Positions 14,086-29,000 of a stretch of DNA of 64,000 nucleotides are shown here, one piece after another. Both the position numbers and the translations under genes were made by a program. Source of the stretch: Lepidodermella squamata (taxonomy: Eukaryota; Gastrotricha); assembly GCA_047495785.1 (NCBI GenBank), contig JBLDXI010000001.1, positions 1 to 64,000 of the forward strand, written 5' to 3'. The notes under the pieces were generated by a model. It made no database searches and was not told the DNA's origin. It worked only from the letters and a program-made list of their open reading frames with translations. Position 1 is the stretch's first letter; each line of letters opens with the position of its first letter.

Positions 14086-17000
14086 ATTCCATCAACTATC
14101 GCTGAGCTTACAAAAGTCCCCGATCGACTTACCGCGCACTTCCTTGAAGCAGCCGCGAACGGCCAACTTGGCTTCAACAGGCTTCTTATCGTCGAGCTTC
14201 GAGAAGGTCAACACAATCGCGTCGGCGAACACTTCGGTCGGGAACTTGAGCGGGAATTCAGACGGCTTGTACTCCTGTAGACAAAAGAACATGGCGATAG
14301 TTTAACGAACTCATCAACGCAAAACCCTCGTGCAAGCCAGATCGGTGTTGCCCATGGCGCAGCACTCCCCCGTGTTTGAAAGCAAATTCTGCCAACACCT
14401 ATACTCACCTTGTCGACGTTCTTATCCGCCGGGGTGGTCGTCAGGCGGACCGATTTCACGTTCGTCAGCTTCGGAAGCTCGACACCAGACAGCTGGGAGC
14501 GCTCAGGAAACTTAACGCCAACCGTCGGGGTGCGGTCGTCGGCGGCAGAGCTCCACGGATCCCGGCTCTTGGGACGCAAGTTCTCCTTCTGCTCTGGCTT
14601 GCTCGATGTTCTGAGGTTGGCCAGTGGAATGAACACAGGGCTGTCCATGCCGTCAGTCTTCTGGCACGGGCGCACAGTTGTTGGTGTGGTCGGGGTACTA
14701 GGCGTGGTCTTGCCAGTTCCAGTCCGGTCGCGCACCACAAGTCTGCGAGTGGTGGTGCCTTTTCCGGGTGTTGTGCTTCCTGTAAACACACAAAAACACA
14801 GATTCCATCAACTATCGCTTACAAAAGTCCCCGATCGAGTTACCGCGCACTTCCTTGAAGCAGCCGCGAACGGCCAACTTGGCTTCAACAGGCTTCTTAT
14901 CGTCGAGCTTCGAGAAGGTCAACACAATCGCGTCGGCGAACACTTCGGTCGGGAACTTGAGCGGGAATTCAGACGGCTTGTACTCCTGTAGACAAAAGAA
15001 CATGGCGATAGTTTAACGAACTCATCAACGCAAAACCCTCGTGCAAGCCAGATCGGTGTTGCCCATGGCGCAGCACTCCCCCGTGTTTGAAAGCAAATTC
15101 TGCCAACACCTATACTCACCTTGTCGACGTTCTTATCCGCCGGGGTGGTCGTCAGGCGGACCGATTTCACGTTCGTCAGCTTCGGAAGCTCGACACCAGA
15201 CAGCTGGGAGCGCTCAGGAAACTTAACGCCAACCGTCGGGGTGCGGTCGTCGGCGGCAGAGCTCCACGGATCCCGGCTCTTGGGACGCAAGTTCTCCTTC
15301 TGCTCTGGCTTGCTCGATGTTCTGAGGTTGGCCAGTGGAATGAACACAGGGCTGTCCATGCCGTCAGTCTTCTGGCACGGGCGCACAGTTGTTGGTGTGG
15401 TCGGGGTACTAGGCGTGGTCTTGCCAGTTCCAGTCCGGTCGCGCACCACAAGTCTGCGAGTGGTGGTGCCTTTTCCGGGTGTTGTGCTTCCTGTAAACAC
15501 ACAAAAACACAGATTCCATCAACTATCGCTGAGCCTACAAAAGTCCCCGATCGACTTACCGCGCACTTCCTTGAAGCAGCCGCGAACGGCCAACTTGGCT
15601 TCAACAGGCTTCTTATCGTCGAGCTTCGAGAAGGTCAACACAATCGCGTCGGCGAACACTTCGGTCGGGAACTTGAGCGGGAATTCAGACGGCTTGTACT
15701 CCTGTAGACAAAAGAACATGGCGATAGTTTAACGAACTCATCAACGCAAAACCCTCGTGCAAGCCAGATCGGTGTTGCCCATGGCGCAGCACTCCCCCGT
15801 GTTTGAAAGCAAATTCTGCCAACACCTATACTCACCTTGTCGACGTTCTTATCCGCCGGGGTGGTCGTCAGGCGGACCGATTTCACGTTCGTCAGCTTCG
15901 GAAGCTCGACACCAGACAGCTGGGAGCGCTCAGGAAACTTAACGCCAACCGTCGGGGTGCGGTCGTCGGCGGCAGAGCTCCACGGATCCCGGCTCTTGGG
16001 ACGCAAGTTCTCCTTCTGCTCTGGCTTGCTCGATGTTCTGAGGTTGGCCAGTGGAATGAACACAGGGCTGTCCATGCCGTCAGTCTTCTGGCACGGGCGC
16101 ACAGTTGTTGGTGTGGTCGGGGTACTAGGCGTGGTCTTGCCAGTTCCAGTCCGGTCGCGCACCACAAGTCTGCGAGTGGTGGTGCCTTTTCCGGGTGTTG
16201 TGCTTCCTGTAAACACACAAAAACACAGATTCCATCAACTATCGCTGAGCCTACAAAAGTCCCCGATCGACTTACCGCGCACTTCCTTGAAGCAGCCGCG
16301 AACGGCCAACTTGGCTTCAACAGGCTTCTTATCGTCGAGCTTCGAGAAGGTCAACACAATCGCGTCGGCGAACACTTCGGTCGGGAACTTGAGCGGGAAT
16401 TCAGACGGCTTGTACTCCTGTAGACAAAAGAACATGGCGATAGTTTAACGAACTCATCAACGCAAAACCCTCGTGCAAGCCAGATCGGTGTTGCCCATGG
16501 CGCAGCACTCCCCCGTGTTTGAAAGCAAATTCTGCCAACACCTATACTCACCTTGTCGACGTTCTTATCCGCCGGGGTGGTCGTCAGGCGGACCGATTTC
16601 ACGTTCGTCAGCTTCGGAAGCTCGACACCAGACAGCTGGGAGCGCTCAGGAAACTTAACGCCAACCGTCGGGGTGCGGTCGTCGGCGGCAGAGCTCCACG
16701 GATCCCGGCTCTTGGGACGCAAGTTCTCCTTCTGCTCTGGCTTGCTCGATGTTCTGAGGTTGGCCAGTGGAATGAACACAGGGCTGTCCATGCCGTCAGT
16801 CTTCTGGCACGGGCGCACAGTTGTTGGTGTGGTCGGGGTACTAGGCGTGGTCTTGCCAGTTCCAGTCCGGTCGCGCACCACAAGTCTGCGAGTGGTGGTG
16901 CCTTTTCCGGGTGTTGTGCTTCCTGTAAACACACAAAAACACAGATTCCATCAACTATCGCTGAGCCTACAAAAGTCCCCGATCGAGTTACCGCGCACTT

Positions 17001-20000
17001 CCTTGAAGCAGCCGCGAACGGCCAACTTGGCTTCAACAGGCTTCTTATCGTCGAGCTTCGAGAAGGTCAACACAATCGCGTCGGCGAACACTTCGGTCGG
17101 GAACTTGAGCGGGAATTCAGACGGCTTGTACTCCTGTAGACAAAAGAACATGGCGATAGTTTAACGAACTCATCAACGCAAAACCCTCGTGCAAGCCAGA
17201 TCGGTGTTGCCCATGGCGCAGCACTCCCCCGTGTTTGAAAGCAAATTCTGCCAACACCTATACTCACCTTGTCGACGTTCTTATCCGCCGGGGTGGTCGT
17301 CAGGCGGACCGATTTCACGTTCGTCAGCTTCGGAAGCTCGACACCAGACAGCTGGGAGCGCTCAGGAAACTTAACGCCAACCGTCGGGGTGCGGTCGTCG
17401 GCGGCAGAGCTCCACGGATCCCGGCTCTTGGGACGCAAGTTCTCCTTCTGCTCTGGCTTGCTCGATGTTCTGAGGTTGGCCAGTGGAATGAACACAGGGC
17501 TGTCCATGCCGTCAGTCTTCTGGCACGGGCGCACAGTTGTTGGTGTGGTCGGGGTACTAGGCGTGGTCTTGCCAGTTCCAGTCCGGTCGCGCACCACAAG
17601 TCTGCGAGTGGTGGTGCCTTTTCCGGGTGTTGTGCTTCCTGTAAACACACAAAAACACAGATTCCATCAACTATCGCTGAGCCTACAAAAGTCCCCGATC
17701 GACTTACCGCGCACTTCCTTGAAGCAGCCGCGAACGGCCAACTTGGCTTCAACAGGCTTCTTATCGTCGAGCTTCGAGAAGGTCAACACAATCGCGTCGG
17801 CGAACACTTCGGTCGGGAACTTGAGCGGGAATTCAGACGGCTTGTACTCCTGTAGACAAAAGAACATGGCGATAGTTTAACGAACTCATCAACGCAAAAC
17901 CCTCGTGCAAGCCAGATCGGTGTTGCCCATGGCGCAGCACTCCCCCGTGTTTGAAAGCAAATTCTGCCAACACCTATACTCACCTTGTCGACGTTCTTAT
18001 CCGCCGGGGTGGTCGTCAGGCGGACCGATTTCACGTTCGTCAGCTTCGGAAGCTCGACACCAGACAGCTGGGAGCGCTCAGGAAACTTAACGCCAACCGT
18101 CGGGGTGCGGTCGTCGGCGGCAGAGCTCCACGGATCCCGGCTCTTGGGACGCAAGTTCTCCTTCTGCTCTGGCTTGCTCGATGTTCTGAGGTTGGCCAGT
18201 GGAATGAACACAGGGCTGTCCATGCCGTCAGTCTTCTGGCACGGGCGCACAGTTGTTGGTGTGGTCGGGGTACTAGGCGTGGTCTTGCCAGTTCCAGTCC
18301 GGTCGCGCACCACAAGTCTGCGAGTGGTGGTGCCTTTTCCGGGTGTTGTGCTTCCTGTAAACACACAAAAACACAGATTCCATCAACTATCGCTGAGCCT
18401 ACAAAAGTCCCCGATCGACTTACCGCGCACTTCCTTGAAGCAGCCGCGAACGGCCAACTTGGCTTCAACAGGCTTCTTATCGTCGAGCTTCGAGAAGGTC
18501 AACACAATCGCGTCGGCGAACACTTCGGTCGGGAACTTGAGCGGGAATTCAGACGGCTTGTACTCCTGTAGACAAAAGAACATGGCGATAGTTTAACGAA
18601 CTCATCAACGCAAAACCCTCGTGCAAGCCAGATCGGTGTTGCCCATGGCGCAGCACTCCCCCGTGTTTGAAAGCAAATTCTGCCAACACCTATACTCACC
18701 TTGTCGACGTTCTTATCCGCCGGGGTGGTCGTCAGGCGGACCGATTTCACGTTCGTCAGCTTCGGAAGCTCGACACCAGACAGTTGGGAGCGCTCAGGAA
18801 ACTTAACGCCAACCGTCGGGGTGCGGTCGTCGGCGGCAGAGCTCCACGGATCCCGGCTCTTGGGACGCAAGTTCTCCTTCTGCTCTGGCTTGCTCGATGT
18901 TCTGAGGTTGGCCAGTGGAATGAACACAGGGCTGTCCATGCCGTCAGTCTTCTGGCACGGGCGCACAGTTGTTGGTGTGGTCGGGGTACTAGGCGTGGTC
19001 TTGCCAGTTCCAGTCCGGTCGCGCACCACAAGTCTGCGAGTGGTGGTGCCTTTTCCGGGTGTTGTGCTTCCTGTAAACACACAAAAACACAGATTCCATC
19101 AACTATCGCTGAGCCTACAAAAGTCCCCGATCGACTTACCGCGCACTTCCTTGAAGCAGCCGCGAACGGCCAACTTGGCTTCAACAGGCTTCTTATCGTC
19201 GAGCTTCGAGAAGGTCAACACAATCGCGTCGGCGAACACTTCGGTCGGGAACTTGAGCGGGAATTCAGACGGCTTGTACTCCTGTAGACAAAAGAACATG
19301 GCGATAGTTTAACGAACTCATCAACGCAAAACCCTCGTGCAAGCCAGATCGGTGTTGCCCATGGCGCAGCACTCCCCCGTGTTTGAAAGCAAATTCTGCC
19401 AACACCTATACTCACCTTGTCGACGTTCTTATCCGCCGGGGTGGTCGTCAGGCGGACCGATTTCACGTTCGTCAGCTTCGGAAGCTCGACACCAGACAGT
19501 TGGGAGCGCTCAGGAAACTTAACGCCAACCGTCGGGGTGCGGTCGTCGGCGGCAGAGCTCCACGGATCCCGGCTCTTGGGACGCAAGTTCTCCTTCTGCT
19601 CTGGCTTGCTCGATGTTCTGAGGTTGGCCAGTGGAATGAACACAGGGCTGTCCATGCCGTCAGTCTTCTGGCACGGGCGCACAGTTGTTGGTGTGGTCGG
19701 GGTACTAGGCGTGGTCTTGCCAGTTCCAGTCCGGTCGCGCACCACAAGTCTGCGAGTGGTGGTGCCTTTTCCGGGTGTTGTGCTTCCTGTAAACACACAA
19801 AAACACAGATTCCATCAACTATCGCTGAGCCTACAAAAGTCCCCGATCGACTTACCGCGCACTTCCTTGAAGCAGCCGCGAACGGCCAACTTGGCTTCAA
19901 CAGGCTTCTTATCGTCGAGCTTCGAGAAGGTCAACACAATCGCGTCGGCGAACACTTCGGTCGGGAACTTGAGCGGGAATTCAGACGGCTTGTACTCCTG

Positions 20001-23000
20001 TAGACAAAAGAACATGGCGATAGTTTAACGAACTCATCAACGCAAAACCCTCGTGCAAGCCAGATCGGTGTTGCCCATGGCGCAGCACTCCCCCGTGTTT
20101 GAAAGCAAATTCTGCCAACACCTATACTCACCTTGTCGACGTTCTTATCCGCCGGGGTGGTCGTCAGGCGGACCGATTTCACGTTCGTCAGCTTCGGAAG
20201 CTCGACACCAGACAGCTGGGAGCGCTCAGGAAACTTAACGCCAACCGTCGGGGTGCGGTCGTCGGCGGCAGAGCTCCACGGATCCCGGCTCTTGGGACGC
20301 AAGTTCTCCTTCTGCTCTGGCTTGCTCGATGTTCTGAGGTTGGCCAGTGGAATGAACACAGGGCTGTCCATGCCGTCAGTCTTCTGGCACGGGCGCACAG
20401 TTGTTGGTGTGGTCGGGGTACTAGGCGTGGTCTTGCCAGTTCCAGTCCGGTCGCGCACCACAAGTCTGCGAGTGGTGGTGCCTTTTCCGGGTGTTGTGCT
20501 TCCTGTAAACACACAAAAACACAGATTCCATCAACTATCGCTGAGCCTACAAAAGTCCCCGATCGACTTACCGCGCACTTCCTTGAAGCAGCCGCGAACG
20601 GCCAACTTGGCTTCAACAGGCTTCTTATCGTCGAGCTTCGAGAAGGTCAACACAATCGCGTCGGCGAACACTTCGGTCGGGAACTTGAGCGGGAATTCAG
20701 ACGGCTTGTACTCCTGTAGACAAAAGAACATGGCGATAGTTTAACGAACTCATCAACGCAAAACCCTCGTGCAAGCCAGATCGGTGTTGCCCATGGCGCA
20801 GCACTCCCCCGTGTTTGAAAGCAAATTCTGCCAACACCTATACTCACCTTGTCGACGTTCTTATCCGCCGGGGTGGTCGTCAGGCGGACCGATTTCACGT
20901 TCGTCAGCTTCGGAAGCTCGACACCAGACAGCTGGGAGCGCTCAGGAAACTTAACGCCAACCGTCGGGGTGCGGTCGTCGGCGGCAGAGCTCCACGGATC
21001 CCGGCTCTTGGGACGCAAGTTCTCCTTCTGCTCTGGCTTGCTCGATGTTCTGAGGTTGGCCAGTGGAATGAACACAGGGCTGTCCATGCCGTCAGTCTTC
21101 TGGCACGGGCGCACAGTTGTTGGTGTGGTCGGGGTACTAGGCGTGGTCTTGCCAGTTCCAGTCCGGTCGCGCACCACAAGTCTGCGAGTGGTGGTGCCTT
21201 TTCCGGGTGTTGTGCTTCCTGTAAACACACAAAAACACAGATTCCATCAACTATCGCTGAGCCTACAAAAGTCCCCGATCGACTTACCGCGCACTTCCTT
21301 GAAGCAGCCGCGAACGGCCAACTTGGCTTCAACAGGCTTCTTATCGTCGAGCTTCGAGAAGGTCAACACAATCGCGTCGGCGAACACTTCGGTCGGGAAC
21401 TTGAGCGGGAATTCAGACGGCTTGTACTCCTGTAGACAAAAGAACATGGCGATAGTTTAACGAACTCATCAACGCAAAACCCTCGTGCAAGCCAGATCGG
21501 TGTTGCCCATGGCGCAGCACTCCCCCGTGTTTGAAAGCAAATTCTGCCAACACCTATACTCACCTTGTCGACGTTCTTATCCGCCGGGGTGGTCGTCAGG
21601 CGGACCGATTTCACGTTCGTCAGCTTCGGAAGCTCGACACCAGACAGCTGGGAGCGCTCAGGAAACTTAACGCCAACCGTCGGGGTGCGGTCGTCGGCGG
21701 CAGAGCTCCACGGATCCCGGCTCTTGGGACGCAAGTTCTCCTTCTGCTCTGGCTTGCTCGATGTTCTGAGGTTGGCCAGTGGAATGAACACAGGGCTGTC
21801 CATGCCGTCAGTCTTCTGGCACGGGCGCACAGTTGTTGGTGTGGTCGGGGTACTAGGCGTGGTCTTGCCAGTTCCAGTCCGGTCGCGCACCACAAGTCTG
21901 CGAGTGGTGGTGCCTTTTCCGGGTGTTGTGCTTCCTGTAAACACACAAAAACACAGATTCCATCAACTATCGCTGAGCCTACAAAAGTCCCCGATCGACT
22001 TACCGCGCACTTCCTTGAAGCAGCCGCGAACGGCCAACTTGGCTTCAACAGGCTTCTTATCGTCGAGCTTCGAGAAGGTCAACACAATCGCGTCGGCGAA
22101 CACTTCGGTCGGGAACTTGAGCGGGAATTCAGACGGCTTGTACTCCTGTAGACAAAAGAACATGGCGATAGTTTAACGAACTCATCAACGCAAAACCCTC
22201 GTGCAAGCCAGATCGGTGTTGCCCATGGCGCAGCACTCCCCCGTGTTTGAAAGCAAATTCTGCCAACACCTATACTCACCTTGTCGACGTTCTTATCCGC
22301 CGGGGTGGTCGTCAGGCGGACCGATTTCACGTTCGTCAGCTTCGGAAGCTCGACACCAGACAGCTGGGAGCGCTCAGGAAACTTAACGCCAACCGTCGGG
22401 GTGCGGTCGTCGGCGGCAGAGCTCCACGGATCCCGGCTCTTGGGACGCAAGTTCTCCTTCTGCTCTGGCTTGCTCGATGTTCTGAGGTTGGCCAGTGGAA
22501 TGAACACAGGGCTGTCCATGCCGTCAGTCTTCTGGCACGGGCGCACAGTTGTTGGTGTGGTCGGGGTACTAGGCGTGGTCTTGCCAGTTCCAGTCCGGTC
22601 GCGCACCACAAGTCTGCGAGTGGTGGTGCCTTTTCCGGGTGTTGTGCTTCCTGTAAACACACAAAAACACAGATTCCATCAACTATCGCTGAGCCTACAA
22701 AAGTCCCCGATCGACTTACCGCGCACTTCCTTGAAGCAGCCGCGAACGGCCAACTTGGCTTCAACAGGCTTCTTATCGTCGAGCTTCGAGAAGGTCAACA
22801 CAATCGCGTCGGCGAACACTTCGGTCGGGAACTTGAGCGGGAATTCAGACGGCTTGTACTCCTGTAGACAAAAGAACATGGCGATAGTTTAACGAACTCA
22901 TCAACGCAAAACCCTCGTGCAAGCCAGATCGGTGTTGCCCATGGCGCAGCACTCCCCCGTGTTTGAAAGCAAATTCTGCCAACACCTATACTCACCTTGT

Positions 23001-26000
23001 CGACGTTCTTATCCGCCGGGGTGGTCGTCAGGCGGACCGATTTCACGTTCGTCAGCTTCGGAAGCTCGACACCAGACAGCTGGGAGCGCTCAGGAAACTT
23101 AACGCCAACCGTCGGGGTGCGGTCGTCGGCGGCAGAGCTCCACGGATCCCGGCTCTTGGGACGCAAGTTCTCCTTCTGCTCTGGCTTGCTCGATGTTCTG
23201 AGGTTGGCCAGTGGAATGAACACAGGGCTGTCCATGCCGTCAGTCTTCTGGCACGGGCGCACAGTTGTTGGTGTGGTCGGGGTACTAGGCGTGGTCTTGC
23301 CAGTTCCAGTCCGGTCGCGCACCACAAGTCTGCGAGTGGTGGTGCCTTTTCCGGGTGTTGTGCTTCCTGTAAACACACAAAAACACAGATTCCATCAACT
23401 ATCGCTGAGCCTACAAAAGTCCCCGATCGACTTACCGCGCACTTCCTTGAAGCAGCCGCGAACGGCCAACTTGGCTTCAACAGGCTTCTTATCGTCGAGC
23501 TTCGAGAAGGTCAACACAATCGCGTCGGCGAACACTTCGGTCGGGAACTTGAGCGGGAATTCAGACGGCTTGTACTCCTGTAGACAAAAGAACATGGCGA
23601 TAGTTTAACGAACTCATCAACGCAAAACCCTCGTGCAAGCCAGATCGGTGTTGCCCATGGCGCAGCACTCCCCCGTGTTTGAAAGCAAATTCTGCCAACA
23701 CCTATACTCACCTTGTCGACGTTCTTATCCGCCGGGGTGGTCGTCAGGCGGACCGATTTCACGTTCGTCAGCTTCGGAAGCTCGACACCAGACAGTTGGG
23801 AGCGCTCAGGAAACTTAACGCCAACCGTCGGGGTGCGGTCGTCGGCGGCAGAGCTCCACGGATCCCGGCTCTTGGGACGCAAGTTCTCCTTCTGCTCTGG
23901 CTTGCTCGATGTTCTGAGGTTGGCCAGTGGAATGAACACAGGGCTGTCCATGCCGTCAGTCTTCTGGCACGGGCGCACAGTTGTTGGTGTGGTCGGGGTA
24001 CTAGGCGTGGTCTTGCCAGTTCCAGTCCGGTCGCGCACCACAAGTCTGCGAGTGGTGGTGCCTTTTCCGGGTGTTGTGCTTCCTGTAAACACACAAAAAC
24101 ACAGATTCCATCAACTATCGCTGAGCCTACAAAAGTCCCCGATCGACTTACCGCGCACTTCCTTGAAGCAGCCGCGAACGGCCAACTTGGCTTCAACAGG
24201 CTTCTTATCGTCGAGCTTCGAGAAGGTCAACACAATCGCGTCGGCGAACACTTCGGTCGGGAACTTGAGCGGGAATTCAGACGGCTTGTACTCCTGTAGA
24301 CAAAAGAACATGGCGATAGTTTAACGAACTCATCAACGCAAAACCCTCGTGCAAGCCAGATCGGTGTTGCCCATGGCGCAGCACTCCCCCGTGTTTGAAA
24401 GCAAATTCTGCCAACACCTATACTCACCTTGTCGACGTTCTTATCCGCCGGGGTGGTCGTCAGGCGGACCGATTTCACGTTCGTCAGCTTCGGAAGCTCG
24501 ACACCAGACAGCTGGGAGCGCTCAGGAAACTTAACGCCAACCGTCGGGGTGCGGTCGTCGGCGGCAGAGCTCCACGGATCCCGGCTCTTGGGACGCAAGT
24601 TCTCCTTCTGCTCTGGCTTGCTCGATGTTCTGAGGTTGGCCAGTGGAATGAACACAGGGCTGTCCATGCCGTCAGTCTTCTGGCACGGGCGCACAGTTGT
24701 TGGTGTGGTCGGGGTACTAGGCGTGGTCTTGCCAGTTCCAGTCCGGTCGCGCACCACAAGTCTGCGAGTGGTGGTGCCTTTTCCGGGTGTTGTGCTTCCT
24801 GTAAACACACAAAAACACAGATTCCATCAACTATCGCTGAGCCTACAAAAGTCCCCGATCGACTTACCGCGCACTTCCTTGAAGCAGCCGCGAACGGCCA
24901 ACTTGGCTTCAACAGGCTTCTTATCGTCGAGCTTCGAGAAGGTCAACACAATCGCGTCGGCGAACACTTCGGTCGGGAACTTGAGCGGGAATTCAGACGG
25001 CTTGTACTCCTGTAGACAAAAGAACATGGCGATAGTTTAACGAACTCATCAACGCAAAACCCTCGTGCAAGCCAGATCGGTGTTGCCCATGGCGCAGCAC
25101 TCCCCCGTGTTTGAAAGCAAATTCTGCCAACACCTATACTCACCTTGTCGACGTTCTTATCCGCCGGGGTGGTCGTCAGGCGGACCGATTTCACGTTCGT
25201 CAGCTTCGGAAGCTCGACACCAGACAGCTGGGAGCGCTCAGGAAACTTAACGCCAACCGTCGGGGTGCGGTCGTCGGCGGCAGAGCTCCACGGATCCCGG
25301 CTCTTGGGACGCAAGTTCTCCTTCTGCTCTGGCTTGCTCGATGTTCTGAGGTTGGCCAGTGGAATGAACACAGGGCTGTCCATGCCGTCAGTCTTCTGGC
25401 ACGGGCGCACAGTTGTTGGTGTGGTCGGGGTACTAGGCGTGGTCTTGCCAGTTCCAGTCCGGTCGCGCACCACAAGTCTGCGAGTGGTGGTGCCTTTTCC
25501 GGGTGTTGTGCTTCCTGTAAACACACAAAAACACAGATTCCATCAACTATCGCTGAGCCTACAAAAGTCCCCGATCGACTTACCGCGCACTTCCTTGAAG
25601 CAGCCGCGAACGGCCAACTTGGCTTCAACAGGCTTCTTATCGTCGAGCTTCGAGAAGGTCAACACAATCGCGTCGGCGAACACTTCGGTCGGGAACTTGA
25701 GCGGGAATTCAGACGGCTTGTACTCCTGTAGACAAAAGAACATGGCGATAGTTTAACGAACTCATCAACGCAAAACCCTCGTGCAAGCCAGATCGGTGTT
25801 GCCCATGGCGCAGCACTCCCCCGTGTTTGAAAGCAAATTCTGCCAACACCTATACTCACCTTGTCGACGTTCTTATCCGCCGGGGTGGTCGTCAGGCGGA
25901 CCGATTTCACGTTCGTCAGCTTCGGAAGCTCGACACCAGACAGCTGGGAGCGCTCAGGAAACTTAACGCCAACCGTCGGGGTGCGGTCGTCGGCGGCAGA

Positions 26001-29000
26001 GCTCCACGGATCCCGGCTCTTGGGACGCAAGTTCTCCTTCTGCTCTGGCTTGCTCGATGTTCTGAGGTTGGCCAGTGGAATGAACACAGGGCTGTCCATG
26101 CCGTCAGTCTTCTGGCACGGGCGCACAGTTGTTGGTGTGGTCGGGGTACTAGGCGTGGTCTTGCCAGTTCCAGTCCGGTCGCGCACCACAAGTCTGCGAG
26201 TGGTGGTGCCTTTTCCGGGTGTTGTGCTTCCTGTAAACACACAAAAACACAGATTCCATCAACTATCGCTGAGCCTACAAAAGTCCCCGATCGACTTACC
26301 GCGCACTTCCTTGAAGCAGCCGCGAACGGCCAACTTGGCTTCAACAGGCTTCTTATCGTCGAGCTTCGAGAAGGTCAACACAATCGCGTCGGCGAACACT
26401 TCGGTCGGGAACTTGAGCGGGAATTCAGACGGCTTGTACTCCTGTAGACAAAAGAACATGGCGATAGTTTAACGAACTCATCAACGCAAAACCCTCGTGC
26501 AAGCCAGATCGGTGTTGCCCATGGCGCAGCACTCCCCCGTGTTTGAAAGCAAATTCTGCCAACACCTATACTCACCTTGTCGACGTTCTTATCCGCCGGG
26601 GTGGTCGTCAGGCGGACCGATTTCACGTTCGTCAGCTTCGGAAGCTCGACACCAGACAGCTGGGAGCGCTCAGGAAACTTAACGCCAACCGTCGGGGTGC
26701 GGTCGTCGGCGGCAGAGCTCCACGGATCCCGGCTCTTGGGACGCAAGTTCTCCTTCTGCTCTGGCTTGCTCGATGTTCTGAGGTTGGCCAGTGGAATGAA
26801 CACAGGGCTGTCCATGCCGTCAGTCTTCTGGCACGGGCGCACAGTTGTTGGTGTGGTCGGGGTACTAGGCGTGGTCTTGCCAGTTCCAGTCCGGTCGCGC
26901 ACCACAAGTCTGCGAGTGGTGGTGCCTTTTCCGGGTGTTGTGCTTCCTGTAAACACACAAAAACACAGATTCCATCAACTATCGCTGAGCCTACAAAAGT
27001 CCCCGATCGACTTACCGCGCACTTCCTTGAAGCAGCCGCGAACGGCCAACTTGGCTTCAACAGGCTTCTTATCGTCGAGCTTCGAGAAGGTCAACACAAT
27101 CGCGTCGGCGAACACTTCGGTCGGGAACTTGAGCGGGAATTCAGACGGCTTGTACTCCTGTAGACAAAAGAACATGGCGATAGTTTAACGAACTCATCAA
27201 CGCAAAACCCTCGTGCAAGCCAGATCGGTGTTGCCCATGGCGCAGCACTCCCCCGTGTTTGAAAGCAAATTCTGCCAACACCTATACTCACCTTGTCGAC
27301 GTTCTTATCCGCCGGGGTGGTCGTCAGGCGGACCGATTTCACGTTCGTCAGCTTCGGAAGCTCGACACCAGACAGCTGGGAGCGCTCAGGAAACTTAACG
27401 CCAACCGTCGGGGTGCGGTCGTCGGCGGCAGAGCTCCACGGATCCCGGCTCTTGGGACGCAAGTTCTCCTTCTGCTCTGGCTTGCTCGATGTTCTGAGGT
27501 TGGCCAGTGGAATGAACACAGGGCTGTCCATGCCGTCAGTCTTCTGGCACGGGCGCACAGTTGTTGGTGTGGTCGGGGTACTAGGCGTGGTCTTGCCAGT
27601 TCCAGTCCGGTCGCGCACCACAAGTCTGCGAGTGGTGGTGCCTTTTCCGGGTGTTGTGCTTCCTGTAAACACACAAAAACACAGATTCCATCAACTATCG
27701 CTGAGCCTACAAAAGTCCCCGATCGACTTACCGCGCACTTCCTTGAAGCAGCCGCGAACGGCCAACTTGGCTTCAACAGGCTTCTTATCGTCGAGCTTCG
27801 AGAAGGTCAACACAATCGCGTCGGCGAACACTTCGGTCGGGAACTTGAGCGGGAATTCAGACGGCTTGTACTCCTGTAGACAAAAGAACATGGCGATAGT
27901 TTAACGAACTCATCAACGCAAAACCCTCGTGCAAGCCAGATCGGTGTTGCCCATGGCGCAGCACTCCCCCGTGTTTGAAAGCAAATTCTGCCAACACCTA
28001 TACTCACCTTGTCGACGTTCTTATCCGCCGGGGTGGTCGTCAGGCGGACCGATTTCACGTTCGTCAGCTTCGGAAGCTCGACACCAGACAGCTGGGAGCG
28101 CTCAGGAAACTTAACGCCAACCGTCGGGGTGCGGTCGTCGGCGGCAGAGCTCCACGGATCCCGGCTCTTGGGACGCAAGTTCTCCTTCTGCTCTGGCTTG
28201 CTCGATGTTCTGAGGTTGGCCAGTGGAATGAACACAGGGCTGTCCATGCCGTCAGTCTTCTGGCACGGGCGCACAGTTGTTGGTGTGGTCGGGGTACTAG
28301 GCGTGGTCTTGCCAGTTCCAGTCCGGTCGCGCACCACAAGTCTGCGAGTGGTGGTGCCTTTTCCGGGTGTTGTGCTTCCTGTAAACACACAAAAACACAG
28401 ATTCCATCAACTATCGCTGAGCCTACAAAAGTCCCCGATCGACTTACCGCGCACTTCCTTGAAGCAGCCGCGAACGGCCAACTTGGCTTCAACAGGCTTC
28501 TTATCGTCGAGCTTCGAGAAGGTCAACACAATCGCGTCGGCGAACACTTCGGTCGGGAACTTGAGCGGGAATTCAGACGGCTTGTACTCCTGTAGACAAA
28601 AGAACATGGCGATAGTTTAACGAACTCATCAACGCAAAACCCTCGTGCAAGCCAGATCGGTGTTGCCCATGGCGCAGCACTCCCCCGTGTTTGAAAGCAA
28701 ATTCTGCCAACACCTATACTCACCTTGTCGACGTTCTTATCCGCCGGGGTGGTCGTCAGGCGGACCGATTTCACGTTCGTCAGCTTCGGAAGCTCGACAC
28801 CAGACAGTTGGGAGCGCTCAGGAAACTTAACGCCAACCGTCGGGGTGCGGTCGTCGGCGGCAGAGCTCCACGGATCCCGGCTCTTGGGACGCAAGTTCTC
28901 CTTCTGCTCTGGCTTGCTCGATGTTCTGAGGTTGGCCAGTGGAATGAACACAGGGCTGTCCATGCCGTCAGTCTTCTGGCACGGGCGCACAGTTGTTGGT

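Noticed and set aside
36-14105. Plus-strand open frames of 60-134 codons and alternative minus frames in array A
   Set aside because: Shadows of exons A1-A5; the spliced minus-strand frame alone gives conserved Cys-bracketed domains and matching phases.
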